In this document: piece after piece, positions 9,058-16,484 of the stretch | Layout: every line of letters begins with the position of its first letter | How positions within the stretch are numbered: the stretch's first letter is position 1 | Assembly (NCBI GenBank): GCA_021776175.1 | Contig: JAJFGJ010000036.1 | Location: forward strand, 183,106-247,105 | DNA from: Kiloniellaceae bacterium | GTDB taxonomy: Bacteria > Pseudomonadota > Alphaproteobacteria > Kiloniellales > J153 | Length of the DNA: 64,000 nt | Reading direction: 5' to 3' | Notes under the pieces: model-generated | What the model saw: only the letters and a program-made list of their open reading frames with translations | What the model was told of the DNA's origin: nothing | The model's database searches: none | Translations under genes and position numbers: made by a program

Positions 9058-9756
9058 ATGACCGTCGACGCCCCCCATATCCTCGTCGTCGATGACGACA
9101 CGCGCCTGCGGGTGTTGCTGCGCAAGTTCCTGTCCGAGCAGGGGTTTCGGGTAACCGATGCAATCGACGCCGCGGATGCGCGAAGCAAGATGGTATCCTT
9201 GGCCTTCGATCTTATGGTGCTTGACGTCATGATGCCGGGGGAGAACGGCCTGGACCTGACCAGATCGCTACGGCCCGGCAACACCGTGCCGGTGCTGTTG
9301 CTGACAGCGCGCGGCGAATCGGAGGACCGCATAGCGGGCCTGGAAAGCGGTGCCGACGATTATCTCGCCAAACCCTTCGAGCCGCGCGAGCTAGTCCTGC
9401 GTATTAACGCGATCCTGCGCCGCACTCAGGAACCGGCGGCGGCCGTGGACGGCCCCACGGACAGCATCGTGCGCTTTGGCGATTTCAGCTTCGATCTGGT
9501 ACGCGAGGAGTTGCATAAGGCCGGCAGCTACGTGCGCCTTACCGCCGCCGAATCGTCGCTTCTCAAAGCCCTCGCCCGGCGCCCCGGGGAGGCCATGGAC
9601 CGCGATACCTTAAGCGCGGAAAGCCCCGTGATCGGCAGCGGCCGTGCCATTGACGTGCAGGTTACGCGGCTTCGTCGTAAGATCGAGGAGAACCCAAAGT
9701 TTCCACGCTATCTTCGCGCCGTGCGCGGTGTGGGATATTCCTTCGTGCCCGATTAA
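9058..9756 (+). CDS. petR: OmpR-family response regulator (PetR-like)
   Basis: 232-residue two-domain response regulator. Receiver domain (about 7-125): acidic pocket VVDDD (12-14), phosphoacceptor D56 in LMVLDVMMP, conserved Thr in LLLTARGE and Lys in YLAKPFEPRE. C-terminal OmpR winged helix (about 140-230): VRLTAAESSLLKAL and AIDVQVTRLRRKIEENPK, ending VRGVGYSFVPD. It lies 88 nt after the MarR gene and 44 nt before a histidine kinase, so the three probably form one operon. PetR-type regulators have been linked to cytochrome bc1 and iron or redox gene control; the target here is unknown. Confidence 0.85.
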   Translation: MTVDAPHILVVDDDTRLRVLLRKFLSEQGFRVTDAIDAADARSKMVSLAFDLMVLDVMMPGENGLDLTRSLRPGNTVPVLLLTARGESEDRIAGLESGADDYLAKPFEPRELVLRINAILRRTQEPAAAVDGPTDSIVRFGDFSFDLVREELHKAGSYVRLTAAESSLLKALARRPGEAMDRDTLSAESPVIGSGRAIDVQVTRLRRKIEENPKFPRYLRAVRGVGYSFVPD

Positions 9757-9800
9757 ACTCTTAAGCCGCGACAGGCTCCACAGCGCCAGGAATAAAGGCG

Positions 9801-11162
9801 ATGGCCATGGCGACCGCAAGCACGCCGACACCGCACACCTCGTTACTCAAGAGAATTCTGCCGCGCACCTTGCTGGGCCGCGCGCTGCTGATCATCTTAA
9901 CGCCATTGATCCTGATGCAGGTCATCTCGACCTGGGTGTTTTACGACCGGCACTACGACACGACGACGAAACGTCTAAGCCAGGCCTTGGCCGGCGAGAT
10001 CGCCACTGTCATTCAGTTGATGGTGCGCGACCCGGGATCGGTCGAACGGTTGCAGATTTTCCGCATGGCGCAACAGTCCCTGCTGCTTAATCTCAAGCTC
10101 GAGGAAGGGGGGCGCCTGGCCGTTATCTCTACCAGCGACTCGCTAAATCCGTTCACCAGCGTCCTCGACCGGAAGCTTACGACGGCGATGGAGGCGTATG
10201 TGGCCCGGCCATTTCTAATCGACACGCAGTTCGCAAGGAAAATAGTGGAGATTCAGGTTCAGCTGGCGGATGGGGTGCTTCAAATCCAGGTCCCACGCAG
10301 CCGGCTATTCAGTTCCACGACCTATATTTTCATCATGTGGATGGTTGGCAGTTCGATCGTTCTGTTCGGCGTGGCGGTCGTCTTCATGCGCAACCAAGTC
10401 AAGCCGATCCGGCGGCTGGCGCAAGCGGCGGAGAGCTTTGGCAAAGGCCGCGATGTCGCCAACTTCAAGCCCGAGGGTGCGACCGAGGTGCGCCAAGCCG
10501 CCACCGCCTTCCTGCGGATGCGCAGCCGGATCAAGCGCCAGATCGAGCAACGCACGGAGTTTCTGGCCGGCGTCAGCCATGATCTGCGAACGCCGCTAAC
10601 GCGCATGAAACTGCAACTGGCCATGTTGCCGCGTAGCGCCGATGCGGAGAGCCTGCGGGCCGACGTGAGCGAGATGGAAAGCATGGTCGAAGGTTACCTG
10701 GCTTTCGCCCGCGGCGAGGGCAAGGAGCAGCCGGTCCCGACGGATATTTCGCAACTCCTGGGTGAGGTCGTCGGCCGAATGCGCGCTCACAACGCCGCCA
10801 TCGACTTGCATATCGAGGAGGATATACGCGTTCCATTGCGGCGCGAGGCCATGCGGCGCTGCCTGACCAATCTGATCGCCAACGCTCAGCGCTATGCGAC
10901 CCAGGTGACCGTCAGCGCTGGACGGCGCGAGCGCACGCTTGAGGTCCTCATCGATGACGATGGGCCGGGCATTCCACCGGACAAGCGCGAAGAGGTTTTC
11001 CGTCCGTTCTATCGCCTGGACGAATCGCGCAATCCGGAAACCGGCGGCGTCGGTCTGGGTCTGACCATCGCGCGCGATGTCGTGCACAACCATGGTGGCG
11101 AGTTGGCCCTGGAGGGCGCGCCCGATGGCGGCCTACGGGCCCGGATCTGGCTACCGGTCTAG
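9801..11162 (+). CDS. membrane sensor histidine kinase (EnvZ type)
   Basis: 453-residue inner-membrane kinase, the expected partner of the preceding response regulator. TM1 is about 24-48 (ALLIILTPLILMQVISTWVF), a periplasmic sensor region spans about 49-173, TM2 is about 174-196 (IMWMVGSSIVLFGVAVVFM), followed by HAMP, the dimerisation/phosphoacceptor helix with H260 in GVSHDLRTPLTRMK, and a HATPase_c domain with N box (NLIANAQRY), G1 (DDDGPGIP), F (FRPFYRLDES) and G2 (GGVGLGLTIA). Its stop codon overlaps the convergent csaA-like stop by 3 nt. Signal unknown. Confidence 0.9.
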   Translation: MAMATASTPTPHTSLLKRILPRTLLGRALLIILTPLILMQVISTWVFYDRHYDTTTKRLSQALAGEIATVIQLMVRDPGSVERLQIFRMAQQSLLLNLKLEEGGRLAVISTSDSLNPFTSVLDRKLTTAMEAYVARPFLIDTQFARKIVEIQVQLADGVLQIQVPRSRLFSSTTYIFIMWMVGSSIVLFGVAVVFMRNQVKPIRRLAQAAESFGKGRDVANFKPEGATEVRQAATAFLRMRSRIKRQIEQRTEFLAGVSHDLRTPLTRMKLQLAMLPRSADAESLRADVSEMESMVEGYLAFARGEGKEQPVPTDISQLLGEVVGRMRAHNAAIDLHIEEDIRVPLRREAMRRCLTNLIANAQRYATQVTVSAGRRERTLEVLIDDDGPGIPPDKREEVFRPFYRLDESRNPETGGVGLGLTIARDVVHNHGGELALEGAPDGGLRARIWLPV

Positions 11163-11509
11163 AACAACCGGCCGCCGTTCGGGATTGCCTTATCGGGCGT
11201 GAGCAGAACGACCGCGCCCCGCGCGTCGGGGAATCCGAGGACCAGCATCTCGGACATGAACTTGCCGATTTGCTTGGCCGGGAAATTGACTACGGCGGCG
11301 ACCTGTCGGCCAAGCAAGCTTTCGGGTGTGTAGTGATCCGTTAGCTGCGCGGAGGTCTTACGCACACCCAGCTCATCGCCGAAATCGACCCAAAGCTTGA
11401 TCGCCGGCTTGCGGGCCTCTGGATAGGCCTCGGCGCGCACCACCGTTCCCGCGCGCACATCGACTTTCAAGAAGTCGTCAAATCCGATTGTTTCGCTTGG
11501 CCCGCTCAT
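11159..11509 (-). CDS. csaA: tRNA-binding domain protein, CsaA type
   Basis: 116-residue stand-alone OB-fold tRNA-binding protein. FDDFLKVDVRAGTVVRAE, KLWVDFGDELGVRKTSAQ and VVNFPAKQIGKFMSEMLVLG match the CsaA/EMAP-II-like domain; C-terminal LLTPDKAIPNGGRLF is typical of CsaA. These cytosolic homodimers bind tRNA-like ligands and have been described as secretion-related chaperones in Bacillus. Full-length for the family. It sits between the convergent kinase gene and the phasin terminator. Confidence 0.9.
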   Translation of the reverse strand: MSGPSETIGFDDFLKVDVRAGTVVRAEAYPEARKPAIKLWVDFGDELGVRKTSAQLTDHYTPESLLGRQVAAVVNFPAKQIGKFMSEMLVLGFPDARGAVVLLTPDKAIPNGGRLF

Positions 11510-11593
11510 TGCCCTCTCCCGCGATGGGGGCGGACGCTAACACCGGCCAGATATGGCGGCAAGCCGGCTTGCCCTCAAGTGAGCGGGCACGAC

Positions 11594-11620
11594 AAAGGGG
11601 CCGCCCCCGTGGACGGCCCC
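11594..11620 (-). terminator. rho-independent terminator of the phasin gene
   Basis: Downstream of the phasin stop on the minus strand, GGGGCCG and CGGCCCC (11614-11620 and 11597-11603) form a 7-bp GC stem around a 10-nt loop, followed by a short TTTG tract. The geometry and position suit a terminator, though the T tract is brief. Confidence 0.6.
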
Positions 11621-11646
11621 TCGATCGAAGAAGCAAAATTGAGAGG

Positions 11647-12114
11647 TTACTTCGCGCCGTTGGCCTGCGCCAAAGCGCCCTTCAGCTCGTCCAAACCGGC
11701 GTTGAAACGATGCGCGAGGACCTCGGTTGCCTCGGCATTCGACTTGCTGCTCATCTCCGCCAGCTCGCGCGCGCTTTTCAGAGACAACTCATAGGCCTCC
11801 TTGACCAGGGCGGTCTGGGTGGCGATCTTCTCGGACGGCTGGCCGGGCTTCGCCATCTCGCTCACAACCTTGGTGGTCTCTTCCAACACCTGGCGCATAA
11901 TCTCGGCCTGGCGCTGAACGACGGCTTGGAAGCCCTCCAGAGCGAGCTTATTGGCGGCGGTCACCGCCTCGACGTTCTTGCGCTGGCTCTCGATCAGAGC
12001 CTTCGAGTCAACGCCGGGCATCTTGAACTGCTCGGCCAACTTGCCGAAATCCATAAACTCGCCGAAGTTCCCGTCAAGAAAGGGGTTTCCGGTCTTCACC
12101 TGGGCCTTGGCCAT
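11647..12114 (-). CDS. phaP: phasin family protein
   Basis: 155-residue phasin, the amphipathic protein coating polyhydroxybutyrate granules. The N-terminal GNPFLDGNFGEFMDFGKLAE and FKMPGVDSKALIESQRKNVE are typical of alphaproteobacterial phasins; the middle and C-terminus are helical and coiled-coil-like (AVVQRQAEIMRQVLEETTKV, YELSLKSARELAEMSSKSN). Start 12114 follows GGAGGAGAAT; the frame is open nine codons further. Two PhaR-like boxes lie upstream and a terminator downstream, so it is probably monocistronic and induced when PHB forms, far from the main pha locus at 46.6-51.2 kb. Confidence 0.9.
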   Translation of the reverse strand: MAKAQVKTGNPFLDGNFGEFMDFGKLAEQFKMPGVDSKALIESQRKNVEAVTAANKLALEGFQAVVQRQAEIMRQVLEETTKVVSEMAKPGQPSEKIATQTALVKEAYELSLKSARELAEMSSKSNAEATEVLAHRFNAGLDELKGALAQANGAK

Positions 12115-12147
12115 CGATATTCTCCTCCTCGCTGGCTGCAATCACAA

Positions 12148-12163
12148 TTGTTGCAGCGCACAA
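12148..12163 (-). promoter_or_regulatory. PhaR-like operator upstream of phasin, copy 1
   Basis: TTGTTGCAGCGCACAA, 34-49 nt before the phasin start. It shares TGTTGCAGYGCA with the box upstream of phaA (read on the minus strand) and resembles copy 2 at 12217 in inverted orientation. PhaR of related bacteria binds TGC-rich near-palindromes upstream of phaP and phaR; the assignment here is by motif sharing. Confidence 0.5.
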
Positions 12164-12216
12164 ATTCAATATACCGCCTATATGCCCCTCCTCACCCCTG
12201 GCGTCAAGAGGTTTTT

Positions 12217-12231
12217 TTGTGCGCTGCACAA
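12217..12231 (-). promoter_or_regulatory. PhaR-like operator upstream of phasin, copy 2
   Basis: TTGTGCGCTGCACAA: six-base arms TTGTGC/GCACAA around a 3-nt centre. Its reverse complement TTGTGCAGCGCACAA differs from copy 1 at few positions. It lies about 105 nt upstream of the phasin start, next to a T-rich run. A CtrA-like half site TTAACCAT follows at 12236-12243. Confidence 0.45.
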
Positions 12232-12402
12232 TAAATTAACCATGCGCCAAGATAGGCGGCGATCCGCCTCGCCAGAAAGGCCGATCTTCCGCCACTTGCG
12301 TAAATAGATGGGGAAATATTTAATTAAATCAATTAATTATATATCTGCCGCTTGGTCCACAATTTGGCAAAGCACCCAAAAGAACCTTTTTGAGTCTTGT
12401 CT

Positions 12403-13050
12403 CTAGGCCGCCGCCGGGGACTCCTCGGCCTCTCTATGCCGCAGTCGCGAACACCTCACGGCCAGCCATTCCGCCCGGCGCAGATACCGGTCCAGGCCCG
12501 CCATGGTCTGGCTGAGGTCCGGGCTATCATCGCCTAGCCAGATCCGCATCGTGGCCAGATAGATCACGCCCAAGGCCTTGATCCGCAAGGCCCCGCGCAG
12601 CCCGCTGGCCGAGAGATCCGCCGCTTCCAGCATGCATGACATGGAGCGCGCCAAGGAGGCCATCCCGCACAGGCCCATGACTGGATCGCGCCCAAGATCG
12701 CAAACGATGCTCCCGACCGCCGCCCTGGCCGGTTTGAGCGCGTCGAAGCGGCGCATGATCACGTCGAACAGGCGGTCGCGGGCGGTGCCGTCCCGATCTT
12801 CATCTTCCCGCCCGGCCAGGACCGCCTCGTCGATTCGGCGCGCGAACCCAGCCAAGATTGCCCCCTTCGAGGGGTAAACCCGGTATAAATCCAATAGAGA
12901 CAGATCCGCCGCCTCGGCAATTTCGGCCAGCGAAACATCGCGCCAAGCCTGACCCGCGGCCAGCGTCAGGGCCGCATCGACGATCCGGTCGGAGATACCG
13001 TCCTTGGGTGCCGTCTTCCTGGTCTTCTTTTTCGCCGTTTTGCCCGCCAT
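12403..13050 (-). CDS. TetR family transcriptional regulator
   Basis: 215-residue one-component repressor. After a Lys-rich lead (MAGKTAKKKTRKTAPKDG) comes the TetR HTH: RIVDAALTLAAGQAWRDVSL, AEIAEAADLSLLDLYRVYPS and KGAILAGFARRIDEAV (about 20-70). The rest is the helical ligand-binding and dimer domain. Start 13050 follows GAGGTGG. A hyphenated inverted repeat directly upstream (13063-13090) is a likely autoregulatory operator. It lies downstream of ybaK-like/proC and upstream of the phasin gene on the same strand; ligand and other targets are unknown. Confidence 0.85.
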   Translation of the reverse strand: MAGKTAKKKTRKTAPKDGISDRIVDAALTLAAGQAWRDVSLAEIAEAADLSLLDLYRVYPSKGAILAGFARRIDEAVLAGREDEDRDGTARDRLFDVIMRRFDALKPARAAVGSIVCDLGRDPVMGLCGMASLARSMSCMLEAADLSASGLRGALRIKALGVIYLATMRIWLGDDSPDLSQTMAGLDRYLRRAEWLAVRCSRLRHREAEESPAAA

Positions 13051-13062
13051 GGCCACCTCGCA

Positions 13063-13090
13063 TGCATGCCTACTATAGATGTAGGATGCA
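13063..13090. promoter_or_regulatory. candidate TetR operator
   Basis: TGCATGCCTAC (13063-13073) and GTAGGATGCA (13081-13090) form an inverted repeat with a 7-nt centre and one extra G in the left arm; the core is CCTAC-N7-GTAGG. It lies 13-40 nt before the tetR start, where an autorepressor would block transcription. Confidence 0.5.
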
Positions 13091-13133
13091 CGGGTCCATA
13101 TTGAAGCCCTCCGCGCCCCCCGCACCCTCAGTC

Positions 13134-13631
13134 TTACCTGATATCCACGATTTCGCCTCCGGTCACGGCAGTTAAAACATCGGGCGTCAGGCGAAACACG
13201 GCGTTCGGCGTGCCGGCCGCGGCCCAGATTTCGGCGAAGGCGAGCAGGTCCCGGTCGATCAGGGTCACCATCGGCGTGGCATGGCCGAGCGGCGGTACCC
13301 CGCCGATGGCGAAACCGGTGGCGCTGCGCACGAACTCGGCATCGGCCCGCCCGATCGGCTCGCCGAGCAACCGGGCCAGCGCCTTTTCATCGACCCGGTT
13401 GGCCCCACTCGCGATGACCAACACCGGCCGGCCAGTGGACTTGGCGCGGAAGATAAGCGATTTCGCGATCTGCCCCACCGCGCAGCCAATGGCCGCCGCG
13501 GCCTCGGCCGAGGTCCGGGTGCTGGCTGGAAATTCGCGGGCCTGGAAATCGAAGCCGCGCGCGGCAAGCGCTTCTTGGACCCGCCGCGCACTTTCCTTCA
13601 ATGGCGTGGCGCCCGTGGGTTTTTCCTTCAA
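13134..13631 (-). CDS. YbaK/EbsC-type aminoacyl-tRNA deacylase domain protein
   Basis: 165-residue YbaK/ProX-superfamily protein, a family that hydrolyses misacylated tRNAs such as Cys-tRNA(Pro). Core features: RTSAEAAAAIGCAVGQIAKS followed by LIFRAKSTGRPVLVIASG, with the catalytic-type lysine in IAKSLIF, and ATGFAIGGVPPLGHATP in the C-terminal half. The open frame extends upstream through proC, but the sensible start is a TTG at 13631 whose TTGA overlaps the proC stop TGA, implying translational coupling. Another TTG nine codons later is possible. Confidence 0.8.
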   Translation of the reverse strand: MKEKPTGATPLKESARRVQEALAARGFDFQAREFPASTRTSAEAAAAIGCAVGQIAKSLIFRAKSTGRPVLVIASGANRVDEKALARLLGEPIGRADAEFVRSATGFAIGGVPPLGHATPMVTLIDRDLLAFAEIWAAAGTPNAVFRLTPDVLTAVTGGEIVDIR

Positions 13632-14473
13632 GAGGCCAACTCGCGGGAGCGCCGCGTGGCCGCGGCGATCGCCCGGTCCATGAGAGCCTGCAAACCATCC
13701 GACGCCATAAGCACCTGAAGCGCCTCCAAGGTTGTGCCCGCCGGGCTGGTCACGTTCTCGCGAAGCTTGCTTGCCGGCAGGCCGGACTGCCGAACCAACT
13801 CGCCCGAGCCGGCCACGGTCGCGCGCGCGATCCTCATCGACAACTCTTCCGGCAATCCGGCTTCGACCCCGGCCCGCGCCAGGCACTCGATCAGCAGGAA
13901 TACATAAGCCGGGCCGCCACCCGAGACGGCGGTCACCGCATCGAGCAGGGCTTCATCCTCGACCCAGGCAACCTCGCCCACCGCCGCCATCAAGGATCCG
14001 GCCAAGGCCCTTTGGTCCGAACCGGCAGCGGCGTTGGCGCATAGCACGGACATGCCCCGGCCCACGGCGGCGGGTGTATTGGGCATGGCCCGCACGATTG
14101 CCGCCGCGGCGCCGAATCCGCTCTCGAAATAGCCTATCGTCCGCCCGGCGGCGATTGATAGAACCAGCGTTCCCGGCCCGGCAAGAGCCGCGCCGGCCCC
14201 AATCGCCGTATCCATCTGCTGTGGCTTGACCGCGAGCACGATGACGGCCGGCGCCTTCCCGGCGGGAAGCTCATTCAGGCTTGAGGCATGAACAATGCCC
14301 CGCGCGGCGAAGGGAGCAGCGCTCTCGGCATGGGGCTCAACCATGAAGATATCCCGCACGGAGACCCCGCGCGTCAACCAGCCCTCCAGCATGGCTGCGC
14401 CCATCTTTCCACAACCGACCAGGATCAACGGGCCGCCTAGGTAGAGCTTTTCGTCCAATGCCGTTCCCGACAT
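13628..14473 (-). CDS. proC: pyrroline-5-carboxylate reductase
   Basis: 281-residue cytosolic enzyme reducing 1-pyrroline-5-carboxylate to L-proline with NAD(P)H. N-terminal Rossmann motif LILVGCGKMGAAMLEGWL, then VLAVKPQQM and the P5CR signature VRAMPNTPAAVGRGMSVLCA; C-terminal helical domain with VTAVSGGGPAYVFLLIECLA and the catalytic-region ENVTSPAGTTLEALQVL. ATG at 14473 lies 10 nt after the YbjN stop; an alternative ATG at 14497 overlaps it. Stop is coupled to the ybaK-like start. Confidence 0.93.
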   Translation of the reverse strand: MSGTALDEKLYLGGPLILVGCGKMGAAMLEGWLTRGVSVRDIFMVEPHAESAAPFAARGIVHASSLNELPAGKAPAVIVLAVKPQQMDTAIGAGAALAGPGTLVLSIAAGRTIGYFESGFGAAAAIVRAMPNTPAAVGRGMSVLCANAAAGSDQRALAGSLMAAVGEVAWVEDEALLDAVTAVSGGGPAYVFLLIECLARAGVEAGLPEELSMRIARATVAGSGELVRQSGLPASKLRENVTSPAGTTLEALQVLMASDGLQALMDRAIAAATRRSRELAS

Positions 14474-14483
14474 GTCTTTACGT

Positions 14484-15002
14484 CTAGGCCTCTCCAACCG
14501 TATCCATGCGTGCGACCATCATCGCGTCCGCCACACTACGTCCACCCCACACGACAAGTTGCAAGGCCGGATAGAAGCGCTCGCATTCATGGATCGCGAC
14601 ATCCACGAGATCTTCCAATTGCTCGGCGCTGAGGCCAGTCGCGCCACGCATGGGCATGGCGTGCCGGTACATCGTGGTGCTGTCTTCGCGCACGAAATCG
14701 AAATGACCTAGCCAAAGATCTTCGTTGACGCTGGCCAACAACTCAAAGACCGCGCCACGCTTGGTTCCGGGTATGCGTTGATCCAACTGGCACGACACGA
14801 ACATCGCATTCATGTGGCGATCCCAAACAACATACATGTGATAATCGCACCACCGGCCGCCGACCTGCACCATCAACTCGCACTCGCTATGCCTGTCGAA
14901 GGTCCAGTCATTGGCGCTGACCAACTCCTCCAAGGTATCGAGAGGATTGGTCAGCGCTTCGGCATATCGATCTGCTAGGCCCACCATGTCGTATTCGATC
15001 AC
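14484..15002 (-). CDS. YbjN domain-containing protein
   Basis: 172-residue YbjN-family protein (a sensory-transduction-regulator-like fold resembling type III secretion chaperones). Typical features are NPLDTLEELVSANDWTFDR, a WCDYHMYVVWD strand pair, WLGHFDFVREDSTTMYRHA and the C-terminal helix IHECERFYPALQLVVWGG. YbjN in E. coli affects motility and stress responses; in alphaproteobacteria the gene commonly sits immediately before proC, as here. No catalytic motif is apparent. Confidence 0.85.
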   Translation of the reverse strand: MIEYDMVGLADRYAEALTNPLDTLEELVSANDWTFDRHSECELMVQVGGRWCDYHMYVVWDRHMNAMFVSCQLDQRIPGTKRGAVFELLASVNEDLWLGHFDFVREDSTTMYRHAMPMRGATGLSAEQLEDLVDVAIHECERFYPALQLVVWGGRSVADAMMVARMDTVGEA

Positions 15003-15148
15003 CCCTCATCACGACTGCGCCGCGCCGATCGCCCAAGTTAGGATTGCGACACGCAGAAACACCCAAATATGGCACGCGCTATCCAAGCACCCACCAAATG
15101 TAGCGTGCCAAATTCGCGACGGGCACGCAATAGGCGTATCTTGTGGGT

Positions 15149-15202
15149 AAATTCCGGAATTTGGGCGCGCCTAAGGGGTTGGTTTTGGGTGCGCCTAAGG
15201 GG
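15149..15202. repeat. palindrome plus paired direct repeats, YbjN-UbiK intergenic
   Basis: A perfect 14-bp palindrome AAATTCCGGAATTT (15149-15162) is followed immediately by GGGCGCGCCTAAGGGG (15163-15178) and, 8 nt later, GGGTGCGCCTAAGGGG (15187-15202). The repeats end four bases before the ubiK-like stop codon. No function is known; they may be a binding site for the YbjN promoter or part of the ubiK transcript end. Confidence 0.6.
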
Positions 15203-15206
15203 CCGG

Positions 15207-15515
15207 CTATCCGGCTGATTTGGCCGGGCGCTTGCGCGGGGGCGTTTTCTTGCCGGCGGGCTCGTCCCGCGCCTTAAGGCGTTGCTCCAGGGCGGCGACC
15301 CGCTTGACGAGATCTTCCTGTTCGGCGCGCGCCTTGGCGGCCATGGCCTTGACCGCATCGAATTCCTCGCGGCCGACCAGATCCATTTGCAGCAGTATCT
15401 TTTCGAACTGCTCGCGCAGGCGCGACTCGATCTCTCCGCGCATCCCCGCCGCGACCCCGATGGCGCCGCTGGCCACGCGCGCCAAGTCATCCAGCAAGCG
15501 GTTCTGGGTCTGCAT
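15207..15515 (-). CDS. ubiK: accessory factor UbiK family protein (BMFP)
   Basis: 102-residue membrane-fusogenic/ubiquinone-accessory protein of the BMFP family. MQTQNRLLDDLARVASGAIG is the family N-terminus, followed by an amphipathic helix and a coiled coil (EDLVKRVAALEQRLKARD) and a basic tail (KKTPPRKRPAKSAG). UbiK assists the UbiJ-UbiK lipid-binding complex for coenzyme Q synthesis under oxic conditions in E. coli. The open frame runs 33 codons further upstream but 15515 follows GGGCGG and matches the family start. Divergent from lgt. Confidence 0.88.
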   Translation of the reverse strand: MQTQNRLLDDLARVASGAIGVAAGMRGEIESRLREQFEKILLQMDLVGREEFDAVKAMAAKARAEQEDLVKRVAALEQRLKARDEPAGKKTPPRKRPAKSAG

Positions 15516-15668
15516 TGTTTCCGCCCTTTCTTTGTTTGCCGACGCTATCGAGTTCCCAATATAGAGTATGGCGAGAGACCCCCAACCCTTCAAGCGGCCC
15601 TTTACATCGCTCAAGGAGTGTATAGGTCACTACGTGAAAAAATTTCTCGCGAATGGGAATGCTTGCAA

Positions 15669-16466
15669 ATGATAGCGGCGATAACTTTTCCGCGGATCGA
15701 TCCGATCGCGATTTCTCTCGGCCCCCTGGCGATCCGCTGGTATGCGCTCGCCTACATCACGGGCCTTCTGCTCGGCTGGTGGTACTGCCGTTGGCTGGCC
15801 AAGCGGCCCCCCGCCTTGCTGAGCGCGCGGGCCATCGACGACTTTCTGCTGTGGGCGACACTGGGTGTTATTCTGGGTGGGCGCTTGGGCTACATCCTGT
15901 TTTATCAATTCGATTATTACCTCGCCAATCCGCTTCAAATCGTCTTTATCTGGCGCGGCGGGATGAGCTTTCACGGCGGCATGCTAGGCGTCGCGGCGGC
16001 TATAATCCTATTCGCGCGTAAGGAAAAGGCGCCGATCCTCGCCTTGGGCGATATTGTCTCCACCGTGGTTCCGATCGGCTTGTTCCTTGGCCGCATCGCC
16101 AACTTCGTGAACGCGGAGCTGATTGGCCGGCAGACCGACCTCCCTTGGGGGGTGATTTTTCCCGGCCAGACCGTGCCCCGCCACCCCAGTCAACTCTACG
16201 AGGCCGGGCTGGAGGGCGTGTTGCTGCTTATCGTGCTTTTCGTTCTGGCGCGCGCCGGCGGGCTGGAGCGCCGCGGGCAAGCAACCGGTGTTTTCCTGAT
16301 CGGCTACGCCCTATCGCGCACGCTGGTCGAGCTGGTTCGCCAACCCGATCCGCAATTGGGATTTATTTTCAGTGGCATCACCATGGGCCAGATACTCTCC
16401 GTCCCCATGCTTCTGGCCGGGATCGCGCTGCTGACCTGGTCGCGCCGTGCCCGCGCGGCCCAATAA
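15669..16466 (+). CDS. lgt: prolipoprotein diacylglyceryl transferase
   Basis: 265-residue, seven-helix inner-membrane enzyme that transfers diacylglyceryl from phosphatidylglycerol to the lipobox cysteine, the first step of lipoprotein maturation. Signatures include the N-terminal FPRIDPIAISLGPLAIRWYA, the HGGMLG motif (FHGGMLGVAAA), and the Lgt signature GRIANFVNAELIGRQTDLPW followed by VPRHPSQLYEAGLEG. The longer upstream frame overlaps ubiK; ATG 15669 gives the family N-terminus. First gene of a long plus-strand run. Confidence 0.95.
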   Translation: MIAAITFPRIDPIAISLGPLAIRWYALAYITGLLLGWWYCRWLAKRPPALLSARAIDDFLLWATLGVILGGRLGYILFYQFDYYLANPLQIVFIWRGGMSFHGGMLGVAAAIILFARKEKAPILALGDIVSTVVPIGLFLGRIANFVNAELIGRQTDLPWGVIFPGQTVPRHPSQLYEAGLEGVLLLIVLFVLARAGGLERRGQATGVFLIGYALSRTLVELVRQPDPQLGFIFSGITMGQILSVPMLLAGIALLTWSRRARAAQ

Positions 16467-16484
16467 TACCAAGGTTCGCCGGTA

